In this document: positions 53,822 to 64,000 of the stretch, one piece after another | How positions within the stretch are numbered: the first letter of the stretch is position 1 | How the letters are laid out: each line of letters begins with the position of its first letter | Assembly (NCBI RefSeq): GCF_003286085.1 | Contig: NW_020825313.1 | Coordinates: 4,464,001-4,528,000, forward strand | DNA: 64,000 bases | Reading direction: 5' to 3' | Origin: Drosophila persimilis | Taxonomy: Eukaryota; Arthropoda; Insecta; Diptera; Drosophilidae | Program-made: the position numbers and the translations under genes | The notes under the pieces: model-generated | Told to the model about the DNA's origin: nothing | The model's database searches: none | What the model saw: only the letters and a program-made list of their open reading frames with translations

Positions 53822-55420
53822 ATGGCAGCACCTGAGCCTACCAATGTCGCGAACGCAGCAATGCCGAGTGATGTAGATTTCTACAAGCACAAGGCCGAGT
53901 CCATCGCGCGCCAACTAAAGGCCATGGCTCGCTTTCTCACCAAGGAAGAGCTTGCCGAGTTAGATGAGCAAATCGAGAGAATGAATGCGGATTTCGATGC
54001 CGCTCAAACGAGCCTTGAAAGGCTGGATTTCCTGCAGTTAGCCCATGATGCCCGGCTGGACTTTTCGAATGTTTATGTCAAGGCTTTAGGTCCAGGCTGT
54101 CGCGGGAGTTGATGGCTGCTCGCACGGTAAATGTTGCCAATTCAACGGCTCGGCATACTCTCGAGGGGAATTCGTCGTTGTTCGCCCGAGTTGCAGCTTC
54201 CGCGATTCGGTGGGAACTACATGGATTGGCCAGAATTCCACTCGATGTTCTCGACAATGGTGCACAAAGACCATCGTATACCAATCATCGAAAAATTCCA
54301 ATATCTTCGTGGATGTCTAGATGGTGCTGCGCTGGATACGATTCGTTCCTTGGAACTTTCTGAGGAGAATTACGACAAGGCGTTGAATTTACTAATGTTG
54401 CGATTCGATAATAAACTGTTACATTTTCAGGCACACGTCAAGGCTATTTTCGGGCTGCAAGGGGTGGAGAAGGGCTCAGCTTTCGGCTTGCGCGCGCTCA
54501 GCGACAAAATCAATTTGCACTTGCGTGCACTTCAGACCTTGGCGACCCCGCAGGAGATTTCCGATGGGTTGCTGATCTTCATCATAGGCACGAAATTGGA
54601 CCACAAGACCAAGGAGAAATGGGAAGAGAACTTGCCGACGTCAGGATTGCCTCGGTGGTCAAGCATGGCCTCATTCTTGGAAGCAAGATGTCGGATGCTG
54701 GAATATTTGGGATCGGCTATGGTAACAATTCCTAGCCAGCAGGTGGGAGAAAGTAAACCTAGCACCCTAATCACCTCCATTAACGATCATAATAGCTCAA
54801 CATGCAAGTATTGCAAATCCTCCGATCACTACATATCCCGATGCCAGGCATTTCTAGATCTCCCTGTTTTTTCTCGATACAAGGAGGTGAAGAAGCGCCA
54901 TTTATGTCTAAACTGCCTCAACAAAGGCCATTCATTGCAACGCTGCAAGTCAGGGGCATGTAGAAATTGCCAAGCCAAGAATCACACACTGCTCCACATG
55001 CAGTCGGGCGCTGACGCTGAGTTGCCGTCGCCGAGCACGGAATCGACCCAGCATGATCCTGCAAGTGCCCTAGTAGCAAGCAAATATACTAGCCCTCCCC
55101 CCTCGAGTCAGAAATCTCTGCCTAGCCAAAATGTGCTGCTAGCTACCGCAATCGTATATGTCAGGGGCCGTTTTGGATCGCTTATTCCATGTCGTGCCAT
55201 TTTAGATTCCGCTTCTCAGGTTAACTTTATAACATCGAGACTCGCCAATCAGCTGCAGTTAGATCCTCACCCGTCTCACGTTCAAATCGCCGGTATTGGA
55301 GAGTCAATTCTACCATCCAGCAAGGCTGTAGACATCGTCCGGCAATCTCAAGACAAAAGCTATCACGGTTTCCTCTCTGCAATTCGGCCTAGACGCAATG
55401 GATTGACCAATGCCAAATAA
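53822..55420 (+). pseudogene. gag: gag and protease of C2
   Basis: ATG 53822 (MAAPEPTNVANAAMPSDVDF). A 96-residue N-terminal frame ends at TGA near 54112; the rest is one 429-codon open frame (54131-55420, no ATG) containing capsid (PRFGGNYMDWPEFHSMF), three intact knuckles (CKYCKSSDHYISRC, CLNCLNKGHSLQRC, CRNCQAKNHTLLH) and the protease with AILDSASQ (DSA). It keeps the knuckle residues and the Glu codon that C1 has lost. It ends at the same TAA as C1, after NGLTNAK. Confidence 0.85.
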
Positions 55421-57798
55421 TCTAAAACTGGCTGATCCTAATTTCGCCAAGCCCCAGCGTGTCGATCTGTTGATAGGTGCTGGTTTGTTCTTCGAATTAA
55501 TGTGCGTTGGACAGATTCGACTGTCAGATCAATTGCCAACATTGCAGAAGACGAAACTTGGCTTGATAGTGTCAGGAAGTATTAAAAACTCTGAGAAAGC
55601 CCGTGCGGCGCTAGCAGCCGTTGAAGATCCCCCTATCATCTCCGCTTGCGAGACTAATTTGTGCGATATTGTAAGGCGGTTTTGGGAAGTCGATGGAGAT
55701 TATTCGCCCTCATCAATTTCGGAGGAAGATGTTCATTGCGAACAGCATTTCGTCACAAACTGCATTCGCCTAGATTCCGGAGCTTACTCCGTGCGTTTGC
55801 CAACCAAATTCAGTCTAGAGGAATTAGGAGAATCGTATCAGCAGGCGCTACGTAGATTTCTCAATTTGGAGAGGAAGCTAGCAAAAAATGCACAGCTTAA
55901 GGCAAAATATATGGAGTTTCTCCAGGAGTATCGTGATTTAGGACACATGTCGCCAGCTTCGCGGCAGTCAGACCTCCCGCAGTACTTCTTGCCTCACCAT
56001 TGCGTCCACAAGCAGGATAGTACAACCACCAAATTACGCGTAGTGTTCGATGGATCTGCCAAAACAGCGTCTGGAGTATCACTGAATGATGCGCTAATGG
56101 CTGGACCCACCCTCCAACCTAAAATTCTGATAACTCTGCTTCGTTTCCGCTTTTTTCAAGTCGCCTTGTGTGGCGATATCTGCAAAATGTACCGCTGTGT
56201 ACGCGTTTTCCATCCCGATACGCACGTGTAGTGCATCCTATGGCGCAATGACCCGAAGGAGGAGATTCAGGTGTTCAAGTTGGAGACTGTTACTTACGGA
56301 ACCAAACCTGCCGCTTTCTTAGCAATTCGTGCTATGCATCAATTGGCAAATGATGAAGAGTTTCGTTTTCGGCTTGGCGCTGATGTTGTTCGAAGAGATT
56401 TCTATGTCGATGATCTCATATCTGGAGGGGACAGCATTGATTCTGTCATCAAGATTCGTCAGCAGGTAAAGGAGCTACTTTCGAAAGGATGTTTTCCCAT
56501 ACGTAAATGGTGTTCCAATGAACCCGCGAAAAGTTCCTTACCTTTCATGACAGGACTGAAGTAACCAAGGCGCGTGGTCTAGTTTGGGATCCCACCACGG
56601 ACAATCTTCTGTTTAGCTTCGCTCACGTCGGAACCGCTGCAGGCCCAATATCGAAGCGTTCAGTCCTGTCTAGATTAGCTAGGTTCTACGATCTTCTAGG
56701 GCTCATCTCTCCCATCAACACAAAAGCTAAAATATTTATGCAGTCGCTATGGAACGAAAGCCTAAAGTTGAATTGGGACGAAAGCCTTACCCAGGATCTA
56801 CATACGACTTGGATTAAGCTGACTTCGCAGTTGTCGATGGTTGAAATCTTTAAGTTTCCACGTTACGTGCTTCGGCAGCAAGCCAGATTAGAAATGCACG
56901 CGTTTTGTGATGCGAGCCAAGCAACATATGACGCCTGTGTATACATGCGTTCGGAAGCTCTTGGCATTGTGCAAAGTCATCTCTTATGCTCTAAATCCAG
57001 AGTCGCGCCCTTGAAAAGTATGACTATCGAAGCTTGAGCTATTCGCTGCCCTCGTATTAGCCGAACTAGTGTCCACCATAGTTAAGGGATTATCAACTCA
57101 ATGCCAAATACATTGCTGGCCGGATTCGTCCATAGCCCTTGCCTGGATTCGAGAATCACCATTGAATTTTAATGTATTTGTTTCTAATCGAGTTCAGCGG
57201 ATTCAGGAGCTCACCGCTGGAATGACTTGGCATCACGTGCCAACAAAGTTGAATCCTGCCGACATCATATCACGTGGATCCACGCCCGCTGAACTAATGG
57301 ATAGCAGCCTTTGGATCTCTAGACTACCATTCTTGCGTCTTGAGAGCTCAGAGTGGCCTGCAGGCTTGCAATTGCCGACCGATGTACCAGAACGTCGTCA
57401 TGCAGCATTGGTTGTTTCAAACGAAAGGGATGTATCGTACGATTGAAATTTTCAAAACTCATTCGGATCCATGCGGCGCGTCTTTGCTTACATATATCGA
57501 TTCTACATTCTCAAGGACAAAGGCAAAGCGCGGTCGAAGGGTCAACTTACCGTAATCGACATCAAAAATGGTACGCATTTGCTCATAAGGGCAATACAGC
57601 AGCAACAATTTTCGGAAGAGATAAGGGCCCTCGCCAGCAAACAGGCCCTACCGCCAAAAAGCACGATGGCCTCACTGAATCCATTTCTGGATAGCTTTGG
57701 ATTGCTGCGGGTTGGAGGCCGCCTCCAAAATGCCGAATTGAACTACGACGCGAAGCACCCGATCCTGCTTCCTAAGGGACATCCTGTCACTGTCTCTA
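55410..57798 (+). pseudogene. pol: RT, RNase H and integrase start of C2
   Basis: Collinear with C1. Shared TAG at 56229-56231 and TGA at 57444-57446. YVDD near 56403-56414. Own defects: a deletion near 56528 (PAALEGVSEAGRE lost, frame shifted), a substitution DLLG for DPLG, and a deletion near 57030 (TIEA in place of TIPKLEL) that breaks RNase H. It ends after LLPKGHPVTVS, before the IN zinc finger. Confidence 0.85.
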
Positions 57799-57914
57799 TG
57801 GATCGTGGGTCGTAAAGTCTCCCGAGCGCGCCTCCGAGCGCGCGAGAGCGAGTTGAAACCGGAGCGCACGAAGTTGGCACAGTGCGCGGCAATCATCTGC
57901 TGCTGGCCTGAACA
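57799..57914 (-). repeat. Truncated 3' LTR of B6
   Basis: On the minus strand it starts TGTTCAGGCCAGCAGCAGAT at 57914 and follows the B LTR to CGGGAG...ACGATCC, where it meets C2 at 57798. About 230 bp of the LTR are missing. Confidence 0.85.
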
Positions 57915-57937
57915 TCCTCCCCCCCCCCCCCCCCCCT
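57915..57937 (-). other. Polypurine tract of B6 with an 18-G run
   Basis: On the minus strand a run of 18 G (57919-57936) followed by AGGA ends exactly at the LTR start. In B2-B4 the same place reads GTGGGGAAGGA. It primes plus-strand DNA in the family. Confidence 0.75.
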
Positions 57938-57962
57938 GCAGGATGCAAAGCCCAATCGGTGT

Positions 57963-58991
57963 CTATGGCTGTGTGCATACACCGGATACGATCCATCCGA
58001 ACACCGTGCTCTGGGCCACAGGAAGGCCGTCCTCGCGTGCCAGGAACCCGGGTTGGATCACTTTCGGGTAGACTTCGGCGCCTAAGACCAGAGAGATGGT
58101 GGCTGGTCGATGGAATTGCGCATCTGCGAGCTTCAGATCGTCAAATCGAGCCCGGATCGTATCGCTCAAAGGTCGGATCGGCGTGCGGATGCGCAAACGG
58201 GGCTCGACCTTCAGGATGGCTTCCAGTCGGAAGTCGCCCGTCTTGGTACGAATGACCGCGGTGCACACCTTCTCGTTGCCGACGCGCGTAGTAGGTAGCT
58301 TGAAGGCGGAGGCGAATGAGTCGTCAATGCAGCTCACCGGCGTACATGGGTCGATGAGCGCGCCCGTTTCGAAATCCTTCGAGCCCGTATCCAGGACCAC
58401 CAGCGCCGTCGGGAGGATATTGAGGCTCCTATGTTGTAGAAGGGAGCTTACGAATGGCGCCGGGGTTCCTACGACGGGGCGGTTCACGGGGTGACGGGGA
58501 CGGCACTCAGCTTGAGACGCTGGACTCGAAAACGATGAGGTCGCGGTTCCTACGACCGGTCGGCTGACGGGCCGACGAGGACGGCGCTCGGCGTGAGCCG
58601 GCGTAGATGGCGGCGGTGCAGCCGGGGCTGGACGGGCTGGGCGACGGGGGCGGCGTCCGGCGTGGGCCGATGTAGCTGTCGACTGTACTCGCGAAGCTGA
58701 GCGGGCTGGACAGCGAGGCGCGGATATGTGGAGTAGCGTGTGGTGGTTCTTGCCGCACACCCTGCACAGCCCGCCACTGAGGCAGTCCTTCCCGGAGTGC
58801 TGGTGCGCCAGGCAGTTGGCACAGTATTTGTTTCTCAGGACGGCTCGGAGCCTCTTCTCAGGGCTCAGGCGCAGAAACACATGGCAGGTCCGTAGCGGGT
58901 GTATTCCTGAGCAGACTCGGAAACGGTAGGTGCCTCTACCCCGTGGACGCCGGCTCTCCCCGATGCGGTTGGCGCGTGAGCGTGGGGCCAT
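57963..58991 (-). CDS. ORF3 of B6: zinc-knuckle plus protease-like protein in the env position
   Basis: 342 codons from ATG 58991 to 57963. N-terminal knuckle region: CSGIHPLRTC, CANCLAHQHSGKDC (CX2CX4HX4C) and CRVCGKNHHTLLH (residues about 28-88). A Pro/Arg/Ala-rich linker (about 90-190) has three repeats of the type AERRPRRPVSRPVVGT. The C-terminal half (about 195-342) follows the BEL protease region: ALVVLDTGSKDFETGALIDP, ISLVLGAEVYPKVIQPG and STVFGWIVSGV, compare IDVLIGADILPSIPLSG and IFGWVLTGSV in B1. The DSG triad is replaced by DPC in LIDPCTPVSCID. The frame is open upstream and overlaps the IN end in another frame. It could be a duplicate of the gag knuckle and protease module. Function unknown; RNA or protein binding is a guess. 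Confidence 0.75.
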   Translation of the reverse strand: MAPRSRANRIGESRRPRGRGTYRFRVCSGIHPLRTCHVFLRLSPEKRLRAVLRNKYCANCLAHQHSGKDCLSGGLCRVCGKNHHTLLHISAPRCPARSASRVQSTATSAHAGRRPRRPARPAPAAPPPSTPAHAERRPRRPVSRPVVGTATSSFSSPASQAECRPRHPVNRPVVGTPAPFVSSLLQHRSLNILPTALVVLDTGSKDFETGALIDPCTPVSCIDDSFASAFKLPTTRVGNEKVCTAVIRTKTGDFRLEAILKVEPRLRIRTPIRPLSDTIRARFDDLKLADAQFHRPATISLVLGAEVYPKVIQPGFLAREDGLPVAQSTVFGWIVSGVCTQP

Positions 58992-59079
58992 GTCTGGATA
59001 CGATGAACTAGGAGGAAGGAAAGTGGTCGAAGAAGTATGAAATGTAATGAAACTTGGAGCTTTGGAAGGTACATTCGCG

Positions 59080-59837
59080 TTATTGTTGGACGGAACTAGG
59101 GCGTTCTACTGGGAGGAGAACGACCTTTACAACAGGCCTTTTAAGGACCCCGCGGGCAGTAAGGATATCTACCACACGGACTCTATCGTCAGCGCCGGGA
59201 TACACGCACTGGACTCTCCCGAGCCGCCATTCATTGGAGGGCAGGTTGTCTTCATATTGTCTTCGACAACCATATCCCCTACCTGGAAGTTTGGCTTCGG
59301 CGTCTGCCACTTAGTGCGCTTGTGGAGCTCTTTGAGGTATTCCTCTTTCCACCGCTGGCAAAACTGTTGGGTGAGCGCCTTTAAATACTGCCATCGATTG
59401 ATTATTGATTTAAGGTCACCCTTTATTTCGGGTTCGGCCGTGGACATCAAGGGTCCCCCGGTAAGGAAGTGCCCGGGAGTAAGGGCCAGAAACTCAGTTG
59501 GATCTTCGGACATCGGCGAGAGCGGCCTGGAATTAAGGCATGCTTCGATCTTTGCGAGAAGCGTGGAAAGTGGAGTGGACGTGGCTTTGTAAAAGAGAGT
59601 TTTGAAACTCTTCACCCCGGCTTCCCACAGACATCCCATGTGTGGAGCTCCTGGTGGGATAAAACGCCACGAAACCCGGTGATGGCTGTACGCACCAGTT
59701 ATCGAGCCCTTGAATGCTTCTAGGAATTCACGGGAAAGCACCTTGGCGGCACCAACGAAAGTTTTGCCATTGTCGGAGTGAATGCGCTGCGGACACCCTC
59801 GTCGTGCGACGAAACGAGCGAAGGCTGCAAGAAATTT
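59080..59837 (-). pseudogene. pol: Integrase second half and C-terminus of B6
   Basis: Just after an in-frame TAG at 59838-59840 comes FLAAFARFVARRGCPQRIHSDNGKTFVGA (second core Asp in HSDNG), then WRFIPPGAPHMGCLWEAGVKS (core Glu), NSRPLSPMSEDP and RTKWQTPKPNFQVGDMVV. An 11-bp partial duplication (GAAGACAA twice near 59260-59285) shifts the frame; EDNLPSNEWRLGRVQCVYPG and VVKVVLLPVE complete the C-terminal domain, ending in TAA at 59080-59082. Confidence 0.85.
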
Positions 59838-62594
59838 CTAGGTCGTGAGATCCGACGTGGGCTCCAAATGGATCGCCTTCGTGGAAAAACACACGAACAC
59901 ACACACATACCCCTTGGTTATCAGGCACGCTCTGCCTGTGTAATTCCGTATTTCGAAGGGACCCGCGTAGTAAATTCCGGTGTGCGTGAACGGTCTGGAA
60001 AAGGACGTTCGTTCCGTAGGAAGATCACCCATCATTTGGGCTTGCAACTTCTGTCTGTGGATGACGCATACATTGCAGGAGTTTACCACCCCCGTCATGA
60101 GTTTCTGAATCTTGGGAATCCAGAACTTGGATCGGATAAGTCGCACCATTAGTTGGTTCCCGCCATGAAGAGTTATCCGGTGGGTGAATTGCGCGAGAAG
60201 GCGGGATAGCCGGCAGCGGTACGGCAGAATAATGGGATGCCGTTCGTCGTACTTCAGAAAGGTAGAAGTTGCGATACAGCCACATGCTCTTATGAGCCCA
60301 TGTTGGTCTAGGAACGGGTTCAAATTCAGGATAGAACTTGACCTTGGCACTGGCCGCTTCTCGCTTAGGCAGTGATGCTCTTGGGAGTATTCCCTGCGCT
60401 GAGTCTCTAGGATAAGAGTGCGCTCAGCTTCGGTAATGTCTTCGCTTGCAAGGTGGTCCTCGTGTCCGGTGACCAGCTTCCGGCAGCGTTTTGTGAAGCG
60501 AAGGACATAAGCATGGACTCGCAGGGCTCTCTCCAGATTGGAGAACCGATCGAGGAAGTCTTCGGATGGGCTCGGTGCAAAATGAACCTTCAGAGCACGT
60601 TGCTCGAGGGTTATCACGGGATCGTCCCCGCCTTGGGCTGGCCATTGATGCCGGGGCCCTTGCAACCACGCTGGTCCGTGCCACCACAGTTGGTTCTCGA
60701 CGAGGGTCTTAACGGGTGCGACTCGTGTTTTCGCGGTGAGCAACTGCACCTTGACCAGGTGCTCAGTCTCGATGCGTACGTAGATCGCCGCACCGTACGC
60801 CTTTTCGGACGCATCGCAAAATCCGTGATGCTCGACCCTTACAGATGGTTCGGAGCCAATCCACCTTGGAATGCGGATCTGGTCGAGAGCGGAGTAGCTC
60901 CGCAGAAAACTCTGCCAGCGCTGACGCATCTCGGTCGGAAGATCTTCGTCCCATCCCACTTCTTGCAACCAGATCTCTTGCATGAAGATCTTTGACCGGA
61001 CAATGAAAGGAGCCAACCTTGCTATCTGGGAAAGCACCGCTCGCTTGGTATAGGATGCCGTAGATGCCAGTTCTGGCGGAACGAAGAAGAAATCGTCTGT
61101 TGTCGCCTTCCAGCGAATTCCGAGAGTCTTGGCTGTGCTTTCTGCCTCGAGTTCAAGGAAGTCGGTGTGAAGGAGATGGTCATTCGGAATGGTAGTCAGG
61201 ATATCCTTGTGGTTGGACGTCCATTTTCTCAGTGGAAACCCGGCAGATCTCAGGGCGGCCTGTAACTCGCGGATAGCTAGTTGAGCCTCAGTGGGAGAGT
61301 CTGCTACCGCTAGGACGTCGTCGACATACATACAGGACCGAATGATGTGACTGGCTCTCGGGAATCGGGACTGGACATCGTCTGCAAGCCGTTGCAACAC
61401 CCGGATGGCGAGAAAGGGAGCACAATTGACTCCAAAGGTGACAGTTTGCAACTCATAGTCGCGTATCTCGCCCTCCTTGTTGCGAAACAATATTCGCTGG
61501 AAGGGGGTGTGCTTCGGATCTACCCAAATCTGCCGATACATCTTGGTGATGTCAGCATTGAAGACGTACCGGTAGTAGCGCCACTTCAGGATCTGAAGGG
61601 TTAAGTCGGACTGGAGAACAGGGCCGGGGTGCAGAAGGTCATTCAAGCTGATACCGTTAGTCGACGGGCTGGATGCGTTAAATACAACGCGGACTTTCGT
61701 GGTGGTGCTATCAGGCTTGAAGACAGCGTGGTGTGGCAGGTAGTAGGTTGAGGACCCATGAGTCGGAAGAACTTCTGTCATGTGTCCAAGCTCTAGGTAT
61801 TCTTGGATTACGATGTCGTACTGCTCTTGGAGGGGACTGTTTCTTTTCAAGCGATTTTCGTTTCTTAGGAACTGGGCCTGCGCGGTTTCCCTTGAATACC
61901 CCAGATCTGATCCGAGATGATCTGGGTCGCGAAACGGTAACGTGACGACGTATTTCCCGCTTGGCGTTCTTGACGTAGTTCGGAGGAAATTTCTTTCGCA
62001 GTACGAATCCGACTCGCTTTCTATTTTAGTAGGAATGTCCTCCACCTCCCAAAACTTTGTGAGGAGTTTGTCTAACGGAGTCTCTAGCTCGGTGGAAATT
62101 TGCGTGGAGAAGGATGCGACCCTGCCTTGTACCGTGTTTGGCACTGGGCCTGTAAGAACCCATCCGAAAATGGTTTCCTGTCCGAGGAGAGATCCACAGA
62201 TGTTCGTCTGTGAGCCGCTAAAGAGGATGGATGGAAGGATGTCGGCACCAATCATTACATCTATTTGTGAGCTTGCGTAAAATGTCGGGTCTGCCCATGG
62301 CAGGTTCGGCAAGTCTCGCAACGAGTGTTGCGGGATCGGATGGGAGGAAAGGCTGCCTGATAGTTCCGGCAGGACATAGGCTGTGGCGTCCAAGTGTAAG
62401 CCCGGCTTAGTCGGGGAGCGGATGGAAAAATGGCAGAGCTTCTTGGACTGAGCGGATATGGTCTGATTGAGGCCCGAGACCTGTGCCTGAGCGAGTCGGA
62501 ATGGCAACTTAATGATCTGGAAGAGACGTTCCGTAATGAACGTCGCCTCGGAGCCCGGGTCGATTGGAGCGCGGGCGCGAAAGTTTGTCCCCAA
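59838..62594 (-). pseudogene. pol: Protease, RT, RNase H relic and integrase start of B6
   Basis: 918 codons open with no ATG, in frame with gag across stops. The protease has IDPGSEATFITERL: DSG changed to DPG. RT: TTTKVRVVFNASSPS, DITKMYRQIWVDP, CAPFLAIRVLQRL, CMYVDDVLAVADS (YVDD intact). A few residues are lost at IARLAPF (FDPLG missing). RNase H has GFCDASEKAYGAAIYV and RVAPVKTL, then jumps to ENQLWWHGPAWL, so about 150 residues with the other catalytic acids are missing. IN: NLNPFLDQHGLIR, HRITLHGG, CNVC, then THTGIYYAGPF, where the first catalytic Asp is Tyr. The frame ends at TAG after TSDLTT. Confidence 0.88.
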
Positions 62595-62624
62595 GTGGCA
62601 AATATTAATAATAGCTGTGCCCAG

Positions 62625-64000
62625 CTAATAGCTTTTGCCGGAGGCGAAATAGTTCTGAACGCTAGGCTGAGCTTCGGCAGGAGTCGGAAGTGGTACGGAG
62701 TTGGGCACGGATTGGCTGGAAGCTGGAGTGCCACGGTGCAGCAGCGTATGATGCCGGTCTCCACACGTGTTGCTGTTGTGGGCGCTTTGGCATTCACGAA
62801 TCTGGTGACCTCTTGCGAAACAGTTTAAGCAAAGCATTTTTTGCTTAATATAGCTGGAGCGAGCATCAGGTCTCATCTGAAGGAATTGAGGGCATACCCG
62901 GATCGGATGGTTCTATTTGGAGCAAAGATCACACGTTCTCCGCTTCGGATCCACAGTTGTTCCGAACGAGTGAACCCGCCTTGCAACAGGGCTCCCTTGG
63001 GAACGGAATGGGTTGGGATTGCCCTTTGAACTCTCTGACATGGGTAGACTCGCCCTGGAGTGGGCCTGAGTCTCCATGCCTGGATGGCCATCCTCGGTCA
63101 CCTCGAACGACAGGTACCGCTCCGCCAGGAACTTGTCCATAGCGTGCCAGGTGGGAATTTCGGACTTGTATGTCACGGACTGCTCCTAAAGCTCCAAAGT
63201 CGCTTTCGGCAACTTCGCGGATATGAGGTACACTAACACTCCGTCAGCGAAAATGCTGTCTGTGGAGACCTCGGCGTGGTTGAGTGTCGTAAGGCACTTG
63301 TGGACGGCCCTCTGAAGCTCTTTTAGCGCTACAGCTGACTCGGTGCGGATTTGGGGCAGACTGAAAAGGATCTTCAGCTGGGCTTTGAGTATCAGCCTCT
63401 TGTTTTGGAAACGCTCACGGAGGGCGCTCCATGCGGACGCGAACCCTTCGTTCGTGAGTGGAGCCTGTGCCACTATGTCGTGGGCCTCACCGCTTGTTTT
63501 TTTGTTGAGGTGGAACAGTTTTTCTACTGGAGCCAACATCGGGTTCTCTATATATATGGCGGTGAACAGGTCTCGGAACGTGGGCCACTGCTGGTAGTCC
63601 CCACTGAAAACTTCAGTGTCACATGGAGGAAGACGGCAACCGCCGGAAGTCGGCACTTGAATGGCCAGTTGAGGCGTGTGAGGGACAGTCGGGGGTTCGA
63701 GCTGATCGTTCAGTTCGGCAAGGCATTGCGCGTAGACCGCGTAGCAGTCATCGTACATCCCCTGGACGTCAGCTGCCCCCTCTGGATCTACTTCCGTTAT
63801 CGCCTCCACACAGGCCTCGAACTCCGCGTCCACCTTCGCCCACAGGCTTCGGAGTTGATCTCGATGGACTTGGGAGAGCGAGCGGGTTGGTGTGCTAGCA
63901 TCTGGAGCGCTGAGCTTCTGGTCGAAGCGTGTCAGTCTGCTTGCAGCCAAGGCAAACTTAGACCGTGCGGAACTGGCGACCGATTGGGCCATAGTGCTCG
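62625..64000 (-). pseudogene. gag: gag of B6 (N-terminus outside the window)
   Basis: The frame is open from the right edge. LTRFDQKLSAPDAS, DVQGMYDDCYAVYAQCLAEL, FSGDYQQWPTFRDLF and IYIENPMLAPVEKLF form the capsid region. In-frame TAG codons stand after LPKATLEL (63186-63188, a Trp is expected), after CDLCSK (62913-62915, Glu in B1) and after ASGKSY (62625-62627). Knuckles: CDLCSK...C, CLNCFARGHQIREC, CGDRHHTLLH; one Cys of the last pair is Asn-Ser-Asn-Thr-Cys in this copy. By comparison with B2 about 70 codons lie beyond 64000. Confidence 0.85.

Larger units (their letters stand above)
53075..57798 (+). mobile_element. BEL/Pao element C2, 3'-truncated
   Basis: 5' LTR 53075-53446 (372 bp, GTCCGCCGATT variant), primer site at 53454-53471, leader, gag, PR, RT, RNase H and the start of the IN region. 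It stops at GTCTCTAT (57798), where C1 continues with the IN zinc finger, and meets the end of the minus-strand element B6. The leader keeps 110 bp that C1 lost, including a (TAATACTAC)n patch near 53583-53622. Confidence 0.9.
57799..64000 (-). mobile_element. BEL/Pao element B6, minus strand, most complete B copy, runs off the window
   Basis: Read from right to left: gag (from beyond 64000), PR, RT, damaged RNase H, IN, ORF3, a poly-G polypurine tract and a 3' LTR cut to 116 bp. Sequence relatedness to B1-B5 is clear in gag, PR, ORF3 and LTR. It shows which parts they lost. It has its own damage: three in-frame TAG codons in gag, a TAG in IN, a large RNase H deletion and an 11-bp duplication. 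It is the only large element on this strand. Confidence 0.9.

Noticed and set aside
62430-62828. Plus-strand frames of 110-180 codons inside B6, for example 60453-60995 and 62430-62828
   Set aside because: They are antisense to well supported gag-pol sequence and show no motifs of their own.
62625-63992. In-frame TAG codons in B6 gag as programmed readthrough signals
   Set aside because: There are three, at places where B1 has Glu or where Trp is expected, and pol has a further TAG, a protease mutation and deletions. Decay explains them better.

Overview
The window contains no host gene that I can support. It is 64 kb of transposable elements nested in, broken by and duplicated with one another, as in pericentromeric or other heterochromatin of a fly, most likely Drosophila. 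The reasons are the element families (BEL/Pao elements, a gypsy-like errantivirus with an env remnant, CR1-, LOA- and jockey/Helena-like LINEs), the (ATGTACAT)-rich leaders, and primer binding sites that fit fly tRNAs. I name families by protein motifs read directly; no database was searched.

Layout. 1-8093: a CR1-clade LINE is split by a young BEL/Pao element, 'A' (1067-7183), with 308-bp LTRs that differ at two positions and a GTGGT target duplication. 8094-9361: a non-coding stretch, an 82-bp minisatellite and the A-rich tail of a retroposon. 9465-20287: a 5'-truncated errantivirus, 'D', hit by an unassigned insert, an inverted-repeat DNA element, a solo LTR (AAGC duplication) and a BEL derivative, 'B1' (CTATC duplication). 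20288-25103: CR1 pieces around an old A-like copy. 25104-25845: the 5' LTR of a second D fragment. 25846-29408: a LOA-clade LINE.

29409-53074 is a higher-order array whose repeating order is LOA tail - B - (env scrap + Helena-like RT) - C - LOA tail. The B and C slots are in different states in each unit: B2 is full, B3/B4 is a dimer sharing one LTR, and B5 is a solo LTR; C1 is full, the next C is a solo LTR, and C2 is 3'-truncated. 57799-64000 holds the only large minus-strand element, B6, which carries gag, pol and an extra 3' reading frame (ORF3) and runs off the right edge.

Relations between parts. B6 shows what the parent of B1-B5 looked like: LTR, gag, PR, RT, RNase H, IN, ORF3, polypurine tract, LTR. 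B1-B4 have lost RT to IN at the same points, keep gag and the zinc-knuckle part of ORF3, and were probably moved in trans. ORF3 looks like a second copy of the gag zinc-knuckle plus protease module in the place where retroviruses carry env; its protease-like half lacks the Asp-Ser/Thr-Gly triad. It is the most unusual coding feature here. Element A has a long open gag-pol frame but lacks the integrase catalytic core. All other large elements are on the plus strand, so a minus-strand transcript would be antisense to nearly all of them.
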